Below, piece after piece: positions 1-8,597 of a DNA stretch of 50,734 nt. A model generated the notes under the pieces. That model made no database searches and was not told the DNA's origin. It saw only the letters and a program-made list of their open reading frames with translations. How positions within the stretch are numbered: the first letter of the stretch is position 1; every line of letters starts with the position of its first letter. The stretch spans positions 1 to 50,734 of the forward strand of contig JAJTBZ010000043.1 in assembly GCA_021286645.1 (NCBI GenBank). Reading direction: 5' to 3'. Source of the DNA: Ignavibacteria bacterium. GTDB lineage: Bacteria; Bacteroidota; Ignavibacteria; Ignavibacteriales; Ignavibacteriaceae. The position numbers and the translations under genes were made by a program.

Positions 1-1994
1 TCTTTAGGAACACCGGTGAGTACTTCAAGTGCCTTGTTCCAATATATTACCCGATGCTCTTTGTCAATAAAAAACTGCGGAACTGGTGAGCCGTCAATTA
101 TCTCAGTTAATTTCCTTTCATTTTCTTTAAGGCTGCGTTCCAGCAGGATTCGCTCTGTTATATCCAGAAAGGCAGCAAGCAAATTATGCGTACCGGGAAT
201 AGTGCTTATGGTAACATGAACAATCCTTGTGTCTCCGTCGAATTTTTTCAATTTGCATTCATATGAGTGAGGTACGGCAGAAGGATCAATTTTTCTGAGA
301 TGGTGATAATTGACCATTCTTTCGAATTCGCTATTCAGGACGAAGAATGACTTCCAGTCCATTTTTTCTTCGATATCAGATTTTGTGAATCCGCTAAGTA
401 ACTCGAACTCTCTGTTAACTAATGAAATTATATCATTCTCGGCGATAAAAACTAATGGAGTCCCGGTATGTTCAAAAATTGTTCTATAATATTCTTCTGA
501 TCTTTGTAAAGCCTCAGCCGCATATTTCCTGTTTGTAATGTCAGTCGATGCCACGAATACATTCATTGATGTATCAAGTTCGGAAATAGAGCGTGCATAT
601 TCTTCAACCCATATTACACTTCCATCTTTTCGCTGCCGGCGGGCTTCCCACAATTGTAATTCGCCCGGGTTTTGCATACTCTTGGACAGATTTTCCTGAA
701 TGAGGAGTATATCGCCGGTTGAGTAAAAATCAGAGAGTGGTTTATTCAACATTTCTCTAATTTCGTAACCTAACTGCCGGGCTCCAAATTCATTTACTGA
801 AGTGATTATTCCGGTTGCATCCAGAGTTAAATACATTGACGGATTATTGAGGTACAATGCTTTGTATTTTTCCTCACTTTTCAGTAATGCTTCTTCTGTT
901 CGTTTGCGTTCAGTAATATCTGAGCAGGAAACGAAAATGGTTGTATGCCCATCTGCTTGGGTAATTGCTCTGGCAAATTCTTCAATCCAAAGAATTTTCC
1001 CATCCTTGCGGATTTTTCTAAATATAGAATGGTAGAGTTGAGAGGGATTTCGTGAGCAATTTTTTATTTGATCACGGATGATCTGTTGATCTGGTTCATA
1101 CGTTAGTTCATAGTACGAGCTTCCTTCCAGATCATATGGCCCGTAACCGAGTTGCATTGCCCCAAAGTTATTGGTCGAAATTATCGTCCCGTCAATTCCC
1201 AAGGTAAAAAACATTGAAGGGTTACTTAGAAATAGGGTTTTGTACCGTTCTTCACTTTGCCGAAGTTCCGATTCGATTTTATCGCGTTCTTCTTCACGAA
1301 AAGTAATCTGGTTAAGCATTTCGTTAAATCCATCGTACAATTGTCCGATTTCATCTTCATCTTTTTTTATTACCCGAACTTTGTAGTCGGCATCGGTTGA
1401 AATCTTTTGAGTTACTGCTGCAAGTCGAAGAATCGGATCAGAGATAATTTTTTGGATTTGACGTGCTCCTATAAACGATAGAATCATAAGTAAAAGTAAC
1501 AACACAACTGTTACCAGTACCAGGTTTTTAATGCGTGCATGCAGGGTATCGAGTGAAATAAGAAGCAAAATATTCCCATAAAATTTGCCCTTATACACGA
1601 TAACAGAATTAATACTTAATGAATTCTTACTAAAACTATAGGATTCCGTAGGATTAATCTGGTAGGGTAGAGTATCATTGTGATTAATCCGGGTGAAAGC
1701 AAAGAGTTTACCATGTTCATCATAAACTGCACCTGCAAGGAAATTTGGAATCGATTTTATACGTTCGAGGATTCTGCCGGCTTCTTCACGATCTCCGAAG
1801 GCAAGCGGTGAAATGCAGTTTTCACCAATGAGAACAGAATTTAAGCGAGTATTATTTACCAAATCTTCACGGTAGGTAGTTATGTTATTAAACAGAGAAA
1901 TACCCAGCCCAATCCCTAATGAAGAGACAGTTACCGCGAGGATAATAAATGTAAGTTTGTATTTAATTGATATTTTATTTACAGAGGGTATCAT
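1..1994 (-). CDS. CHASE8-HAMP-multi-PAS membrane sensor (3' end missing)
   Basis: This reading frame is open from the ATG at 1994 to the left window edge (664 residues seen), so its output domain is outside the window. In order: a membrane helix at about 12-35; an extracytoplasmic region at 36-155 that resembles CHASE8 (SPLAFGD, then an AGAVYDEHG stretch); a second helix at about 157-176; a HAMP linker at about 177-232; and PAS domains at about 245-365, 370-490, 497-615 and from 625 onward. Each PAS block is followed by a DITERK-like linker. The start overlaps the stop of the YfiR-like gene by 3 bases, so the two are probably co-translated. In YfiN, a CHASE8 sensor is held in check by periplasmic YfiR; this pair looks analogous. 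The missing output could be a histidine kinase or a GGDEF domain; four PAS repeats make a kinase somewhat more likely. Confidence 0.85.
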   Translation of the reverse strand, partial: MIPSVNKISIKYKLTFIILAVTVSSLGIGLGISLFNNITTYREDLVNNTRLNSVLIGENCISPLAFGDREEAGRILERIKSIPNFLAGAVYDEHGKLFAFTRINHNDTLPYQINPTESYSFSKNSLSINSVIVYKGKFYGNILLLISLDTLHARIKNLVLVTVVLLLLLMILSFIGARQIQKIISDPILRLAAVTQKISTDADYKVRVIKKDEDEIGQLYDGFNEMLNQITFREEERDKIESELRQSEERYKTLFLSNPSMFFTLGIDGTIISTNNFGAMQLGYGPYDLEGSSYYELTYEPDQQIIRDQIKNCSRNPSQLYHSIFRKIRKDGKILWIEEFARAITQADGHTTIFVSCSDITERKRTEEALLKSEEKYKALYLNNPSMYLTLDATGIITSVNEFGARQLGYEIREMLNKPLSDFYSTGDILLIQENLSKSMQNPGELQLWEARRQRKDGSVIWVEEYARSISELDTSMNVFVASTDITNRKYAAEALQRSEEYYRTIFEHTGTPLVFIAENDIISLVNREFELLSGFTKSDIEEKMDWKSFFVLNSEFERMVNYHHLRKIDPSAVPHSYECKLKKFDGDTRIVHVTISTIPGTHNLLAAFLDITERILLERSLKENERKLTEIIDGSPVPQFFIDKEHRVIYWNKALEVLTGVPK

Positions 1995-2572
1995 TTCTGC
2001 CCTCCATTATTAACAACGCGTGCGGATTTTAGCAATAAACTGCTTATCTGCAAGCCCGATTGGCGAAAGGAGGCATTGTTTATCTCAAACCCTATTTTTT
2101 GGTTTTCGATAAAAAAATTGATATGTGTGCCTTTGGAGGCTCCGCCCTCGGATTCAGAAACAATGAGTATTGGTTTATCTTTAATTAATCGTATCGCATG
2201 CGGTAATTCTGAAGTTGAAGCCTTGGGGATAAATAAGATATGACAATTTGGAATTTCAGAACTCGAACTAATAACAACTATCTCAACCCGCTTATTTCGG
2301 ATTTTCTGCTGTTTATATGTATCTGTTAGAGCAGAGGAAAAAGAAGTTTTTCCTAATACGCAAATGATAAATGGCTTATCATGATCATCAATTCCACATG
2401 AAGCAGGCCATTCGATAAACCGGGTAAAGCGTTCCAGAAATACCGACTTTACCGAGTATTCATCGTACGATTTATTTTGCAGGTCCTCGGGATTGTATGC
2501 TGCAACTGAAATCAAGACAGCAACAACTGCCAAGAAAATATTTTTAGATCTCCGAATAGTATCGCCTATCAT
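1991..2572 (-). CDS. YfiR-like (DUF4154) periplasmic regulator
   Basis: A 193-residue protein with an N-terminal hydrophobic stretch (about 12-25) that would act as a signal peptide. The mature part has the YfiR/DUF4154 pattern: an early K-x-x-F-L-E-R-F-x-R-F-I-E-W-P motif, a CVLGKTSF strand, a CHILFIP segment, an ILIVSES strand, then INFFIENQKIGFEIN and a C-terminal ISSLLLKSARVV helix. Proteins of this family sit in the periplasm and bind the sensor domain of a partner membrane protein. Here that partner is the CHASE8 sensor that begins inside the stop codon of this gene. The DUF4154 assignment is from motif recognition. What signal it reports (in Pseudomonas YfiR, redox or envelope stress) cannot be told from sequence. 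Confidence 0.82.
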   Translation of the reverse strand: MIGDTIRRSKNIFLAVVAVLISVAAYNPEDLQNKSYDEYSVKSVFLERFTRFIEWPASCGIDDHDKPFIICVLGKTSFSSALTDTYKQQKIRNKRVEIVVISSSSEIPNCHILFIPKASTSELPHAIRLIKDKPILIVSESEGGASKGTHINFFIENQKIGFEINNASFRQSGLQISSLLLKSARVVNNGGQK

Positions 2573-3113
2573 TTTCTTTTACTTGAAATTCTGTTTTTTC
2601 TCAATGATATTTCAGAAAATCAGAGCCCTACCTTAATATAATTGGAATTTCATGTTAATACAAATAGATTTTGGCAAAAGAAAAGTAATATTTTTTGGGT
2701 GCAACACCGTCTTGTTAAAATTTCCGATAAATATATTCCGAAAAGAAGAGAGAAATAAATGATAAATTTGGTATTACAATTTATCACCTGTATATTTATC
2801 TGGAATTTTTTAAGAAACTTTATGGTACCTTTTAAAGTCATTAATTTCTATTTTCAGAAACTTAACCCCCTCTTGCTCAGGCATTGCCCTGACCTGTAAA
2901 TATCACCATTCCTATTTCTCGACTCAATGCATAGAGCCGTATCTGCATAATTTCTGCAGCATGTGCTATATGTAATAGAGAAAGCTTTTCCGAGTAAAAA
3001 CCGAAATTATAGAGATTAAATGCCGCAAGGCTGGTTATTGGAACATAATTTATAGTCGAAAATGTGAAGAATAATCACATTTAACATTTCAAATAAAAGC
3101 GAGAGATATTCAT
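2573..3113. other. Intergenic region between divergent yfiR-like and ord genes
   Basis: About 540 AT-rich bases between two divergent transcription units. I found no convincing coding frame and no RNA gene. It holds a short stem (TCAGG/CCTGA around 2878-2893) and the strong dyad at 3060-3082 described separately. A TATAGT hexamer at 3051-3056 could be a -10 element for ord, but no matching -35 element is evident. Confidence 0.5.
3060..3082. promoter_or_regulatory. Candidate operator dyad upstream of ornithine operon
   Basis: A perfect inverted repeat, AAATGTGA then 7 bases then TCACATTT, ends 31 bases before the ord start codon. The half-site TGTGA is that of CRP/FNR-family regulators, but their usual spacing is 6 bases, not 7. 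It lies just downstream of a TATAGT hexamer (3051-3056), where binding would fit repression. Site identity and regulator are inference. Confidence 0.4.
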
Positions 3114-4157
3114 ATGGAAAACATTAAAGTTGTAATTTGGGGCTTTGGAGCCATGGGAAGTGGTATGGCCAGAATGTTATTAACTAAAAAAGGTGTTGAT
3201 ATTATTGGCGTTTGCGATCTGCATCCCGAAAGAGCCGGTAAAAGTATGTACGAAGTCTTGGGAGTGCCACGGGAAGGACATCCTGAGGTAATTATTAGTG
3301 ATAAAATTGAAGAAGTGCTCACAGAAAAATGCTGTGATGTTTGCTTATGCGCGACTGACTCATTTACAAAAAAAGCTTTTCCCCGCCTGAAATTTGCCCT
3401 TGAAAAGAAAGTGAATGTAATTTCTACCGCCGAGGAAATGGCCTATCCTAAAGCTCAGAACCCGGAATTAGCAGTTGAGTTGAATAAAATTGCAAAAGAG
3501 AATGGCGTTACCATTCTTGGAACAGGCATTAACCCGGGCATGATTATGGATTTATTGGTAGTATGTTTGACCGGTTGCATGACCGAAGTAAAGCAACTTG
3601 AAGCAAAACGTATTAATAGTCTTTCTCCATTCGGTCCGGCAGTTATGGAAGAGCAGGGTGTGGGTATTTCGGTTGAAGAGTTTGAAGAAGGAGTGAAAAA
3701 GGGAACTCTGGCAGGGCATGTTGGTTTTGCCGAATCCATTAATATGATTGGCGATGCAATTGGCTGGAAAGTTGAGAAATTCGAAACACAAATGGCACCC
3801 ATCGTTACCGAGATTGACAGGAAGTCCCCCTATGGCTTTGCCAAAGCCGGTAATGTAGCCGGAGTGAATATGACAGGGCAGGGATATGTGAATGGAGAAG
3901 TACTGATTAATATGGTGCATCCGCAACAAATTGAGCCTGAACTAGCCGGAGTTTACACCGGTGACTACATTACGATCAAAGGCACTCCGGAAGTAAATAT
4001 GCAGATAAAACCCGAAGTTCAGGGCGGTTTAGGCACAATTGCTATTTGTGTTAATATGATTCCCCATGTAATAAATGCAGCTGCGGGTTTGAAGACAATG
4101 ATCGATCTTCCGGTTCCGCGTGCAATAATGGGTGATATGCGCGAACTGATCGCATAA
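3114..4157 (+). CDS. ord: 2,4-diaminopentanoate dehydrogenase
   Basis: A 347-residue NAD(P)-dependent dehydrogenase. It oxidatively deaminates (2R,4S)-2,4-diaminopentanoate to 2-amino-4-oxopentanoate, releasing ammonium and NAD(P)H. The N-terminus is a Rossmann fold with the glycine motif WGFGAMGSG (residues 9-17). The next part (ATDSFTKK, then STAEEMAYP) resembles dihydrodipicolinate reductase-like enzymes, and ILGTGINPGMIMDLL follows. The assignment is made firm by context: ortA, ortB, oraS, oraE and orr follow on the same strand. It is the first gene of the operon, with a candidate operator 31 bases upstream and a weak purine-rich ribosome site before the ATG. A GC-rich hairpin separates it from ortA, so its expression may differ from that of the rest. 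Confidence 0.93.
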   Translation: MENIKVVIWGFGAMGSGMARMLLTKKGVDIIGVCDLHPERAGKSMYEVLGVPREGHPEVIISDKIEEVLTEKCCDVCLCATDSFTKKAFPRLKFALEKKVNVISTAEEMAYPKAQNPELAVELNKIAKENGVTILGTGINPGMIMDLLVVCLTGCMTEVKQLEAKRINSLSPFGPAVMEEQGVGISVEEFEEGVKKGTLAGHVGFAESINMIGDAIGWKVEKFETQMAPIVTEIDRKSPYGFAKAGNVAGVNMTGQGYVNGEVLINMVHPQQIEPELAGVYTGDYITIKGTPEVNMQIKPEVQGGLGTIAICVNMIPHVINAAAGLKTMIDLPVPRAIMGDMRELIA

Positions 4158-4164
4158 TTTTTTA

Positions 4165-4203
4165 GGCGGGGGTCGGGTATACGTGTAATATCTGGTCCCC
4201 GCC
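4165..4203 (+). promoter_or_regulatory. GC-rich hairpin between ord and ortA
   Basis: The arms GGCGGGG (4165-4171) and CCCCGCC (4197-4203) pair perfectly. The stem extends inward by G-U, U-G and C-G pairs to about 10 pairs, with a loop of about 19 bases. There is no T-run after it on the plus strand, so it is not a standard intrinsic terminator. It may set relative mRNA levels (an RNA-processing or 3'-end stability element). Confidence 0.5.
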
Positions 4204-4233
4204 AGCTAATATATTATTAATCAAGGAATTATA

Positions 4234-4542
4234 ATGCAATCCGGTAAAAAAGGCGATTGGGTTCAAATAACACAAATTGTTTTCGAAGCAGGCAGCAGGG
4301 CACCACAGGTTCCCGAAGATACTCAAAAAGTCCCACTCCAACTTTGGGTTAAAGGGTATTTACAGGCAGATTCCGCCATTGGAGAAACTGTTACAATTAT
4401 TACAATTACTGGTAGAAATGTTACGGGAGTTTTAACAAAAGTTAATCCCGGTTTCAGCCATAATTACGGAGATTTTGTACCTGAACTTCAAAGAGTAGGC
4501 GGAGAGTTGCGTTCTATTGTGTTTGAAGGAGATTCTGAATGA
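4234..4542 (+). CDS. ortA: 2-amino-4-ketopentanoate thiolase, alpha (small) subunit
   Basis: A 102-residue protein that matches the small subunit of 2-amino-4-oxopentanoate thiolase, the CoA- and PLP-dependent enzyme that splits 2-amino-4-oxopentanoate into alanine and acetyl-CoA. Features seen: a short N-terminal GDWVQI strand, a segment APQVPEDTQKVPLQLWVKGYL, an ITITGRNVTGVL strand pair, and a PGFSHNYGDFVPEL motif near the C-terminus. Length is normal for OrtA. Its stop overlaps the ortB start (ATGA), which supports coupled translation of the two subunits. A ribosome site, AAGGAATT, lies just before the start. The assignment depends strongly on the adjacent ortB. Confidence 0.9.
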   Translation: MQSGKKGDWVQITQIVFEAGSRAPQVPEDTQKVPLQLWVKGYLQADSAIGETVTIITITGRNVTGVLTKVNPGFSHNYGDFVPELQRVGGELRSIVFEGDSE

Positions 4543-5963
4543 AAACAGATATGAGTTATTCAGCGGTAATGGGGCGGAAAAATGAAATTATGAAAAAAGC
4601 TGTGGGTATCGATTACAGCGTTTTCGAATTAGGCGGGATGCGTTTTGATTATGAACGAATGATGCATGAGGCAGGTTACAGTCTCGAAGAAATTGAAAAA
4701 ATTCAGTCGATGACCGGTGTGGGGAATACACCGTTGCTTGAATTGCGAAACATTACGAAGTTGGCCAGGAAAATGGCTCCTGCCGGATATGGTGCAAGAA
4801 TTTTTATAAAGGATGAAGCGTGTAATCCATCCGGAAGTTTTAAAGCACGCAGGGCAGCAACAGCAGTGTACCATGCGAAGAAACTGGGCTATAAAGGGGT
4901 GATTGCCGCCACTAGTGGCAACTATGGTGCTGCCGTTGCTTCGCAGGCAGCAATGCATGGTTTACGTTGTATAATCGTTCAGGAATGTTACGATAGCAGA
5001 ATGGTAGGTCAACCCGAAATACTCGAAAAGCAACGGGCATGCGAAGCATACGGAGCCGAAGTTGTTCAACTGTCGGTTGGTCCTGAATTATTCTATACTT
5101 TTCTGTGCCTTTTAGAGGAAACCGGGTATTTCAATGCATCATTATACACTCCGTTCGGAATCGCAGGCGTTGAAACACTGGGATTTGAACTCGCAAGGCA
5201 GTGTAAACTGAGTTTAGGCAAGTTCCCCGAAGCAGTTCTCATTACCCACGCCGGCGGCGGCAATGTAACAGGTACAGCCCGTGGTTTAATGAAAGCAGGT
5301 GCTGAAAATACTAAGGTAATTGGTGCGAGTGTTGATCTGACGGGTTTGCATATGGCATCAGACAAGGATTTTAACAGAAAATCATTCACAACAGGTCACA
5401 CCGGGTTTGGTTTACCATTTGCTACCTGGCCCGATAGGGCAGATGTCCCGCGTAATGCTGCGCGTCCTCTTCGGTATTTGGATCGGTATGTTCTGGTAAA
5501 ACAGGGAGAGGTATTCTACATGACAGAGGCCCTGGCCTCACTGGAAGGCTTAGAGAGGGGGCCTGCAGGAAATACCTCGTTAACTGCCGCATTCGCGGTT
5601 GCACAGGAAATGCACGAAGACGAAATTATTGTTGTACAGGAAACTGAATATACCGGTGCCGGAAAACACCCCATGCCTCAATTGAACTTTGCTCGTTCCA
5701 ATGGCATAGAAATACTATATGGTGATCCGGATAAAGAAATACCAGGTAAAAACATAATTTTCCCTGACCATCCTTCGCGAATTAAAATTCGGGATTTTGA
5801 TTTGCGTAAAGCAAAAATATCATTTATTAAAAACTGTATCTCTACATATAAACCGGAATCTATTTCCGAAGAAGAAATACAATTTATTGCCAGTGAGACC
5901 AAAATGGAAGTATCGGGAGTACTTTCAGTTTTGCAAGAGATCGGCATGCCATTACAGGCATAA
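4539..5963 (+). CDS. ortB: 2-amino-4-ketopentanoate thiolase, beta (PLP) subunit
   Basis: A 474-residue fold-type II PLP enzyme, related to threonine synthase and cysteine synthase. With OrtA it cleaves 2-amino-4-oxopentanoate with CoA to alanine and acetyl-CoA. The PLP lysine is most likely K102 in NPSGSFKARRA, and the phosphate/substrate loop is ATSGNYGAAVASQAA (about 123-137). A glycine-rich HAGGGNVTGTARG loop follows in the middle of the protein. Near the C-terminus is the family-typical ETEYTGAGKHPMPQLNF stretch. It starts inside the ortA stop and is followed 47 bases later by oraS. Nothing looks broken or truncated. Confidence 0.93.
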   Translation: MKTDMSYSAVMGRKNEIMKKAVGIDYSVFELGGMRFDYERMMHEAGYSLEEIEKIQSMTGVGNTPLLELRNITKLARKMAPAGYGARIFIKDEACNPSGSFKARRAATAVYHAKKLGYKGVIAATSGNYGAAVASQAAMHGLRCIIVQECYDSRMVGQPEILEKQRACEAYGAEVVQLSVGPELFYTFLCLLEETGYFNASLYTPFGIAGVETLGFELARQCKLSLGKFPEAVLITHAGGGNVTGTARGLMKAGAENTKVIGASVDLTGLHMASDKDFNRKSFTTGHTGFGLPFATWPDRADVPRNAARPLRYLDRYVLVKQGEVFYMTEALASLEGLERGPAGNTSLTAAFAVAQEMHEDEIIVVQETEYTGAGKHPMPQLNFARSNGIEILYGDPDKEIPGKNIIFPDHPSRIKIRDFDLRKAKISFIKNCISTYKPESISEEEIQFIASETKMEVSGVLSVLQEIGMPLQA

Positions 5964-6010
5964 AACAAAGCAAGTTGAGATTATTATAAGAAACAAAACC
6001 GGAGAATAAA

Positions 6011-6364
6011 ATGAAACGTACAGATGACTTTCAAAATCGCAGGCAGCATTTAGCTGGCTTGACAGATGAACAATTAAAAGAACGCTTTTGGCAATTAGCC
6101 GAGCAAATAGTAAATCCGTTACTTGATCTGGGTTATAAGAACACGACCCCGGCAATAGAGCGTAGTGTATTATTGCGTATGGGGTTTTCCAGTCTTGAAG
6201 TAAAGCCTATCGTAGAGGGGGTAATAAAAAAAGGCCTCATGAAATATGGCTCTGGAAACGTGGTTTGGAGACTTTCTAAAAAACTCAATATTTCCGTTCG
6301 GGATGCCGGCATCGCGCTGGCTGAGGGGAAGTATTGGGACGAAGTCACAAATTTATTTATTTAA
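6011..6364 (+). CDS. oraS: D-ornithine 4,5-aminomutase, small subunit
   Basis: A 117-residue protein matching OraS, the small subunit of the adenosylcobalamin- and PLP-dependent D-ornithine 4,5-aminomutase. The pattern DDFQNRRQHLAGLTDEQLKERFWQL at the N-terminus, the central TTPAIERSVLLRMGFSS segment and the C-terminal GKYWDEVTNLF are what I expect for the family. OraS has no cofactor-binding motif of its own; it packs against OraE. It sits 31 bases ahead of oraE, matching the gene pair in clostridia. A CGGAGAAT sequence just before the ATG could serve as the ribosome site. Confidence 0.92.
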   Translation: MKRTDDFQNRRQHLAGLTDEQLKERFWQLAEQIVNPLLDLGYKNTTPAIERSVLLRMGFSSLEVKPIVEGVIKKGLMKYGSGNVVWRLSKKLNISVRDAGIALAEGKYWDEVTNLFI

Positions 6365-6395
6365 TAACCAGACCACTTGAATACGGAGGTAACAA

Positions 6396-8597
6396 ATGAC
6401 ATTGCAAATACATGAAAAACTAAATATCCGGGAAATACTCCAGGATTTGGAAAAATATGAACCACGCCGCAGGGGCTGGCATTGGCGTGAAGGCAGAAAT
6501 GAGACCAGAATAGTAGGCGATTTTGAATATCATGAATCATCAGAAGGGTTAAAAAACTATATACCACTACCCGGGTCACGTGGTATGGGTTATATAGATC
6601 CACAACCGGATTGTATTATTACCACGGAAATTGCTTCAGGCAGGTTTGAAGATGATATCCGCAGGATGCGTATGGCTGCCTGGCATGGTGCAGATCATAT
6701 AATGGTTATCAGAACAGCAGGGCAGTCTCATATTGACTCGTTGCTCGAAGGTACTACACAGGGCATTGGAGGTATTGCTGTTACACGTAAGCAGGTAAGA
6801 GCAAGCAGAAAAGCACTTGACCTTATTGAAGATGAGGTGGGGAGGCCCATAAATTTCCATTCCTATATTTCCGGAGTAGCAGGTCCCGATATTGCGGTAA
6901 TGTTTGCAGAAGAGGGTATTAATGGAGCACATCAGGATCCGCAGTATAATGTATTATATCGAAATGTAAACATGGTAAGAAGCTTTGTGGATGCCTGCGA
7001 AGCAAAAAAAATAATGGCATGGGCCGATATGTTGCAAATTGACGGGGCGCATAATGCAAACGCGACTGCAATGAAAGCCTGGAAAGTGCGACCTGAATTA
7101 ATGGTTCAACATGCAATAAACTGCATTTTTTCGAAAAAAGTTGGTATAAAACCTGAAAATATTGCATTATCTACAGTCCCCCCAACTGCACCACCCGCAC
7201 CATGTATGAGGCTGGATTTACCCTACGCGGTTGCTCTACGTGATATTTTTACCGAATACAAAATGAGAGCACAGCAGAACACAAAGTATATGGAATCTGA
7301 TATGCGTGAAGCAACAGTTTCCCATACGTTAAACCTGGTTATTAGTCGCCTGACAAGTGCCGACATCCAATCTACAATTACACCCGATGAAGGAAGAAAT
7401 GTTCCCTGGCATTATAACAATATTGCCGCTATAAGTACAGCAAAACAGGCCTTAACAGGTATGGACGGCCTGAGGGAGATGGTGAAACTGGATCGCGAGG
7501 GCCCTCTTGGCGTTGAGGTACGGGAATTGAAAGAACGCGCAATTTTATTCATGGAAGAAATTCTGGAAACCGGTGGTTATTTTAAGGCGGTTCAGGAAGG
7601 GTTCTTTATTGATAGTGGTTATTATCCTGAGCGCAATGGAGATGGTATTCCGAGACAAATTGAAGGTGGGATAGGATATGGTTGGGTATTCGAACGTGAT
7701 CCTCAATACTTCGCTCCGGTTTCGGTACATTTCGGTTACAATAATCTGCCGGAAGGTTTCCTGCGTGCAAGTGAAGCTATTGGCGGCGATACATTTGAAG
7801 ACAGGTCGAAAATTCAATATATCGATGAACTTGATGAATTTGATAACGTTAACACACGTCTAAAAGATGTAGAGAAATATGAAAATCCTAAACTAATGAA
7901 ACCGGAAGTGGAATGGAAAGCTGATGGTATTGTTTGTACTACTATCTTCCTACCCTGTGATGAGCGAACTGCAGAATTTGCTGCAATGAAGTGTGGCGAG
8001 AAAATGGGTCTTGAGGATGTAACCGTTGTTCATAAACAATGTATACATCCCTCGGAAGGTACAGTAGTTGAGATTAAAGGTAAGGTGAAATTCGATATTA
8101 ATGTAGATGAATTGGTGATTCCGGAAAAAGTGCAAGTCCTTTCCGATCAGGAAATTCGGGCTGCAATTAGTGAAAGACCATTATTTGTTGTTGCAGCAAC
8201 GGTAGGCCAGGATGAACATTCTGTTGGTCTGAAAGAAATTCTTGATATTAAACACGGCGGAATAGAAAAATTTGGCATTAAGTATTTATATCTTGGTACT
8301 TCGTATCCAATCGAAAAACTAGTCGATGCCGCAATTGAAACGAATGCAGATGCAATTTTGGCGAGTACAATTATTACACATGATGATATCCATGTAAAAA
8401 ATATGAGGAAGTTGCATGATTTATGTGTTGAGAAGGGTATTCGTGAGAAGGTAATGCTATGCTGCGGCGGTACGCAGGTTACGAATGAAATTGCTGTGGA
8501 AGCCGGTATGGATGCCGGATTTGGGCGGGGCACGCATGGCAACGATGTTGCAAGTTTCTTAGTAAAATACCGGAGTGAACGCGAAAGTGCATCTTGA
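6396..8597 (+). CDS. oraE: D-ornithine 4,5-aminomutase, large (B12/PLP) subunit
   Basis: A 733-residue catalytic subunit that moves the terminal amino group of D-ornithine from C5 to C4, giving (2R,4S)-2,4-diaminopentanoate. The N-terminal part (to about 500) is the TIM-barrel region. The C-terminal Rossmann domain carries the cobalamin-binding motif D606-x-H608-x-x-G611. K619 follows exactly 11 residues after H608; this matches the spacing of the cobalt-ligand histidine and PLP-binding lysine that I recall for the clostridial enzyme. LCCGGTQVTNEIA and a G-x-G-T-H-G stretch close the domain. A strong GGAGGT (6385-6390) lies 5 bases before the ATG, the best ribosome site in this operon. The last 23 bases overlap the next gene. 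Confidence 0.95.
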   Translation: MTLQIHEKLNIREILQDLEKYEPRRRGWHWREGRNETRIVGDFEYHESSEGLKNYIPLPGSRGMGYIDPQPDCIITTEIASGRFEDDIRRMRMAAWHGADHIMVIRTAGQSHIDSLLEGTTQGIGGIAVTRKQVRASRKALDLIEDEVGRPINFHSYISGVAGPDIAVMFAEEGINGAHQDPQYNVLYRNVNMVRSFVDACEAKKIMAWADMLQIDGAHNANATAMKAWKVRPELMVQHAINCIFSKKVGIKPENIALSTVPPTAPPAPCMRLDLPYAVALRDIFTEYKMRAQQNTKYMESDMREATVSHTLNLVISRLTSADIQSTITPDEGRNVPWHYNNIAAISTAKQALTGMDGLREMVKLDREGPLGVEVRELKERAILFMEEILETGGYFKAVQEGFFIDSGYYPERNGDGIPRQIEGGIGYGWVFERDPQYFAPVSVHFGYNNLPEGFLRASEAIGGDTFEDRSKIQYIDELDEFDNVNTRLKDVEKYENPKLMKPEVEWKADGIVCTTIFLPCDERTAEFAAMKCGEKMGLEDVTVVHKQCIHPSEGTVVEIKGKVKFDINVDELVIPEKVQVLSDQEIRAAISERPLFVVAATVGQDEHSVGLKEILDIKHGGIEKFGIKYLYLGTSYPIEKLVDAAIETNADAILASTIITHDDIHVKNMRKLHDLCVEKGIREKVMLCCGGTQVTNEIAVEAGMDAGFGRGTHGNDVASFLVKYRSERESAS

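Noticed and set aside
2650-2841. A 63-residue minus-strand frame between the yfiR-like gene and ord.
   Set aside because: No ribosome site, AT-driven composition and no recognisable family; judged to be chance.
3060-3082. Calling the dyad before ord a CRP or FNR site.
   Set aside because: The spacer is 7 bases instead of 6, and no regulator gene is in view; kept only as an unspecified operator candidate.
3455-3929. Minus-strand frames of 115 and 125 residues across ord.
   Set aside because: They are antisense shadows of ord, which has clear domain motifs and operon context.
8147-8542. A 131-residue minus-strand frame across the B12 domain of oraE.
   Set aside because: Antisense shadow of a strongly conserved coding region.
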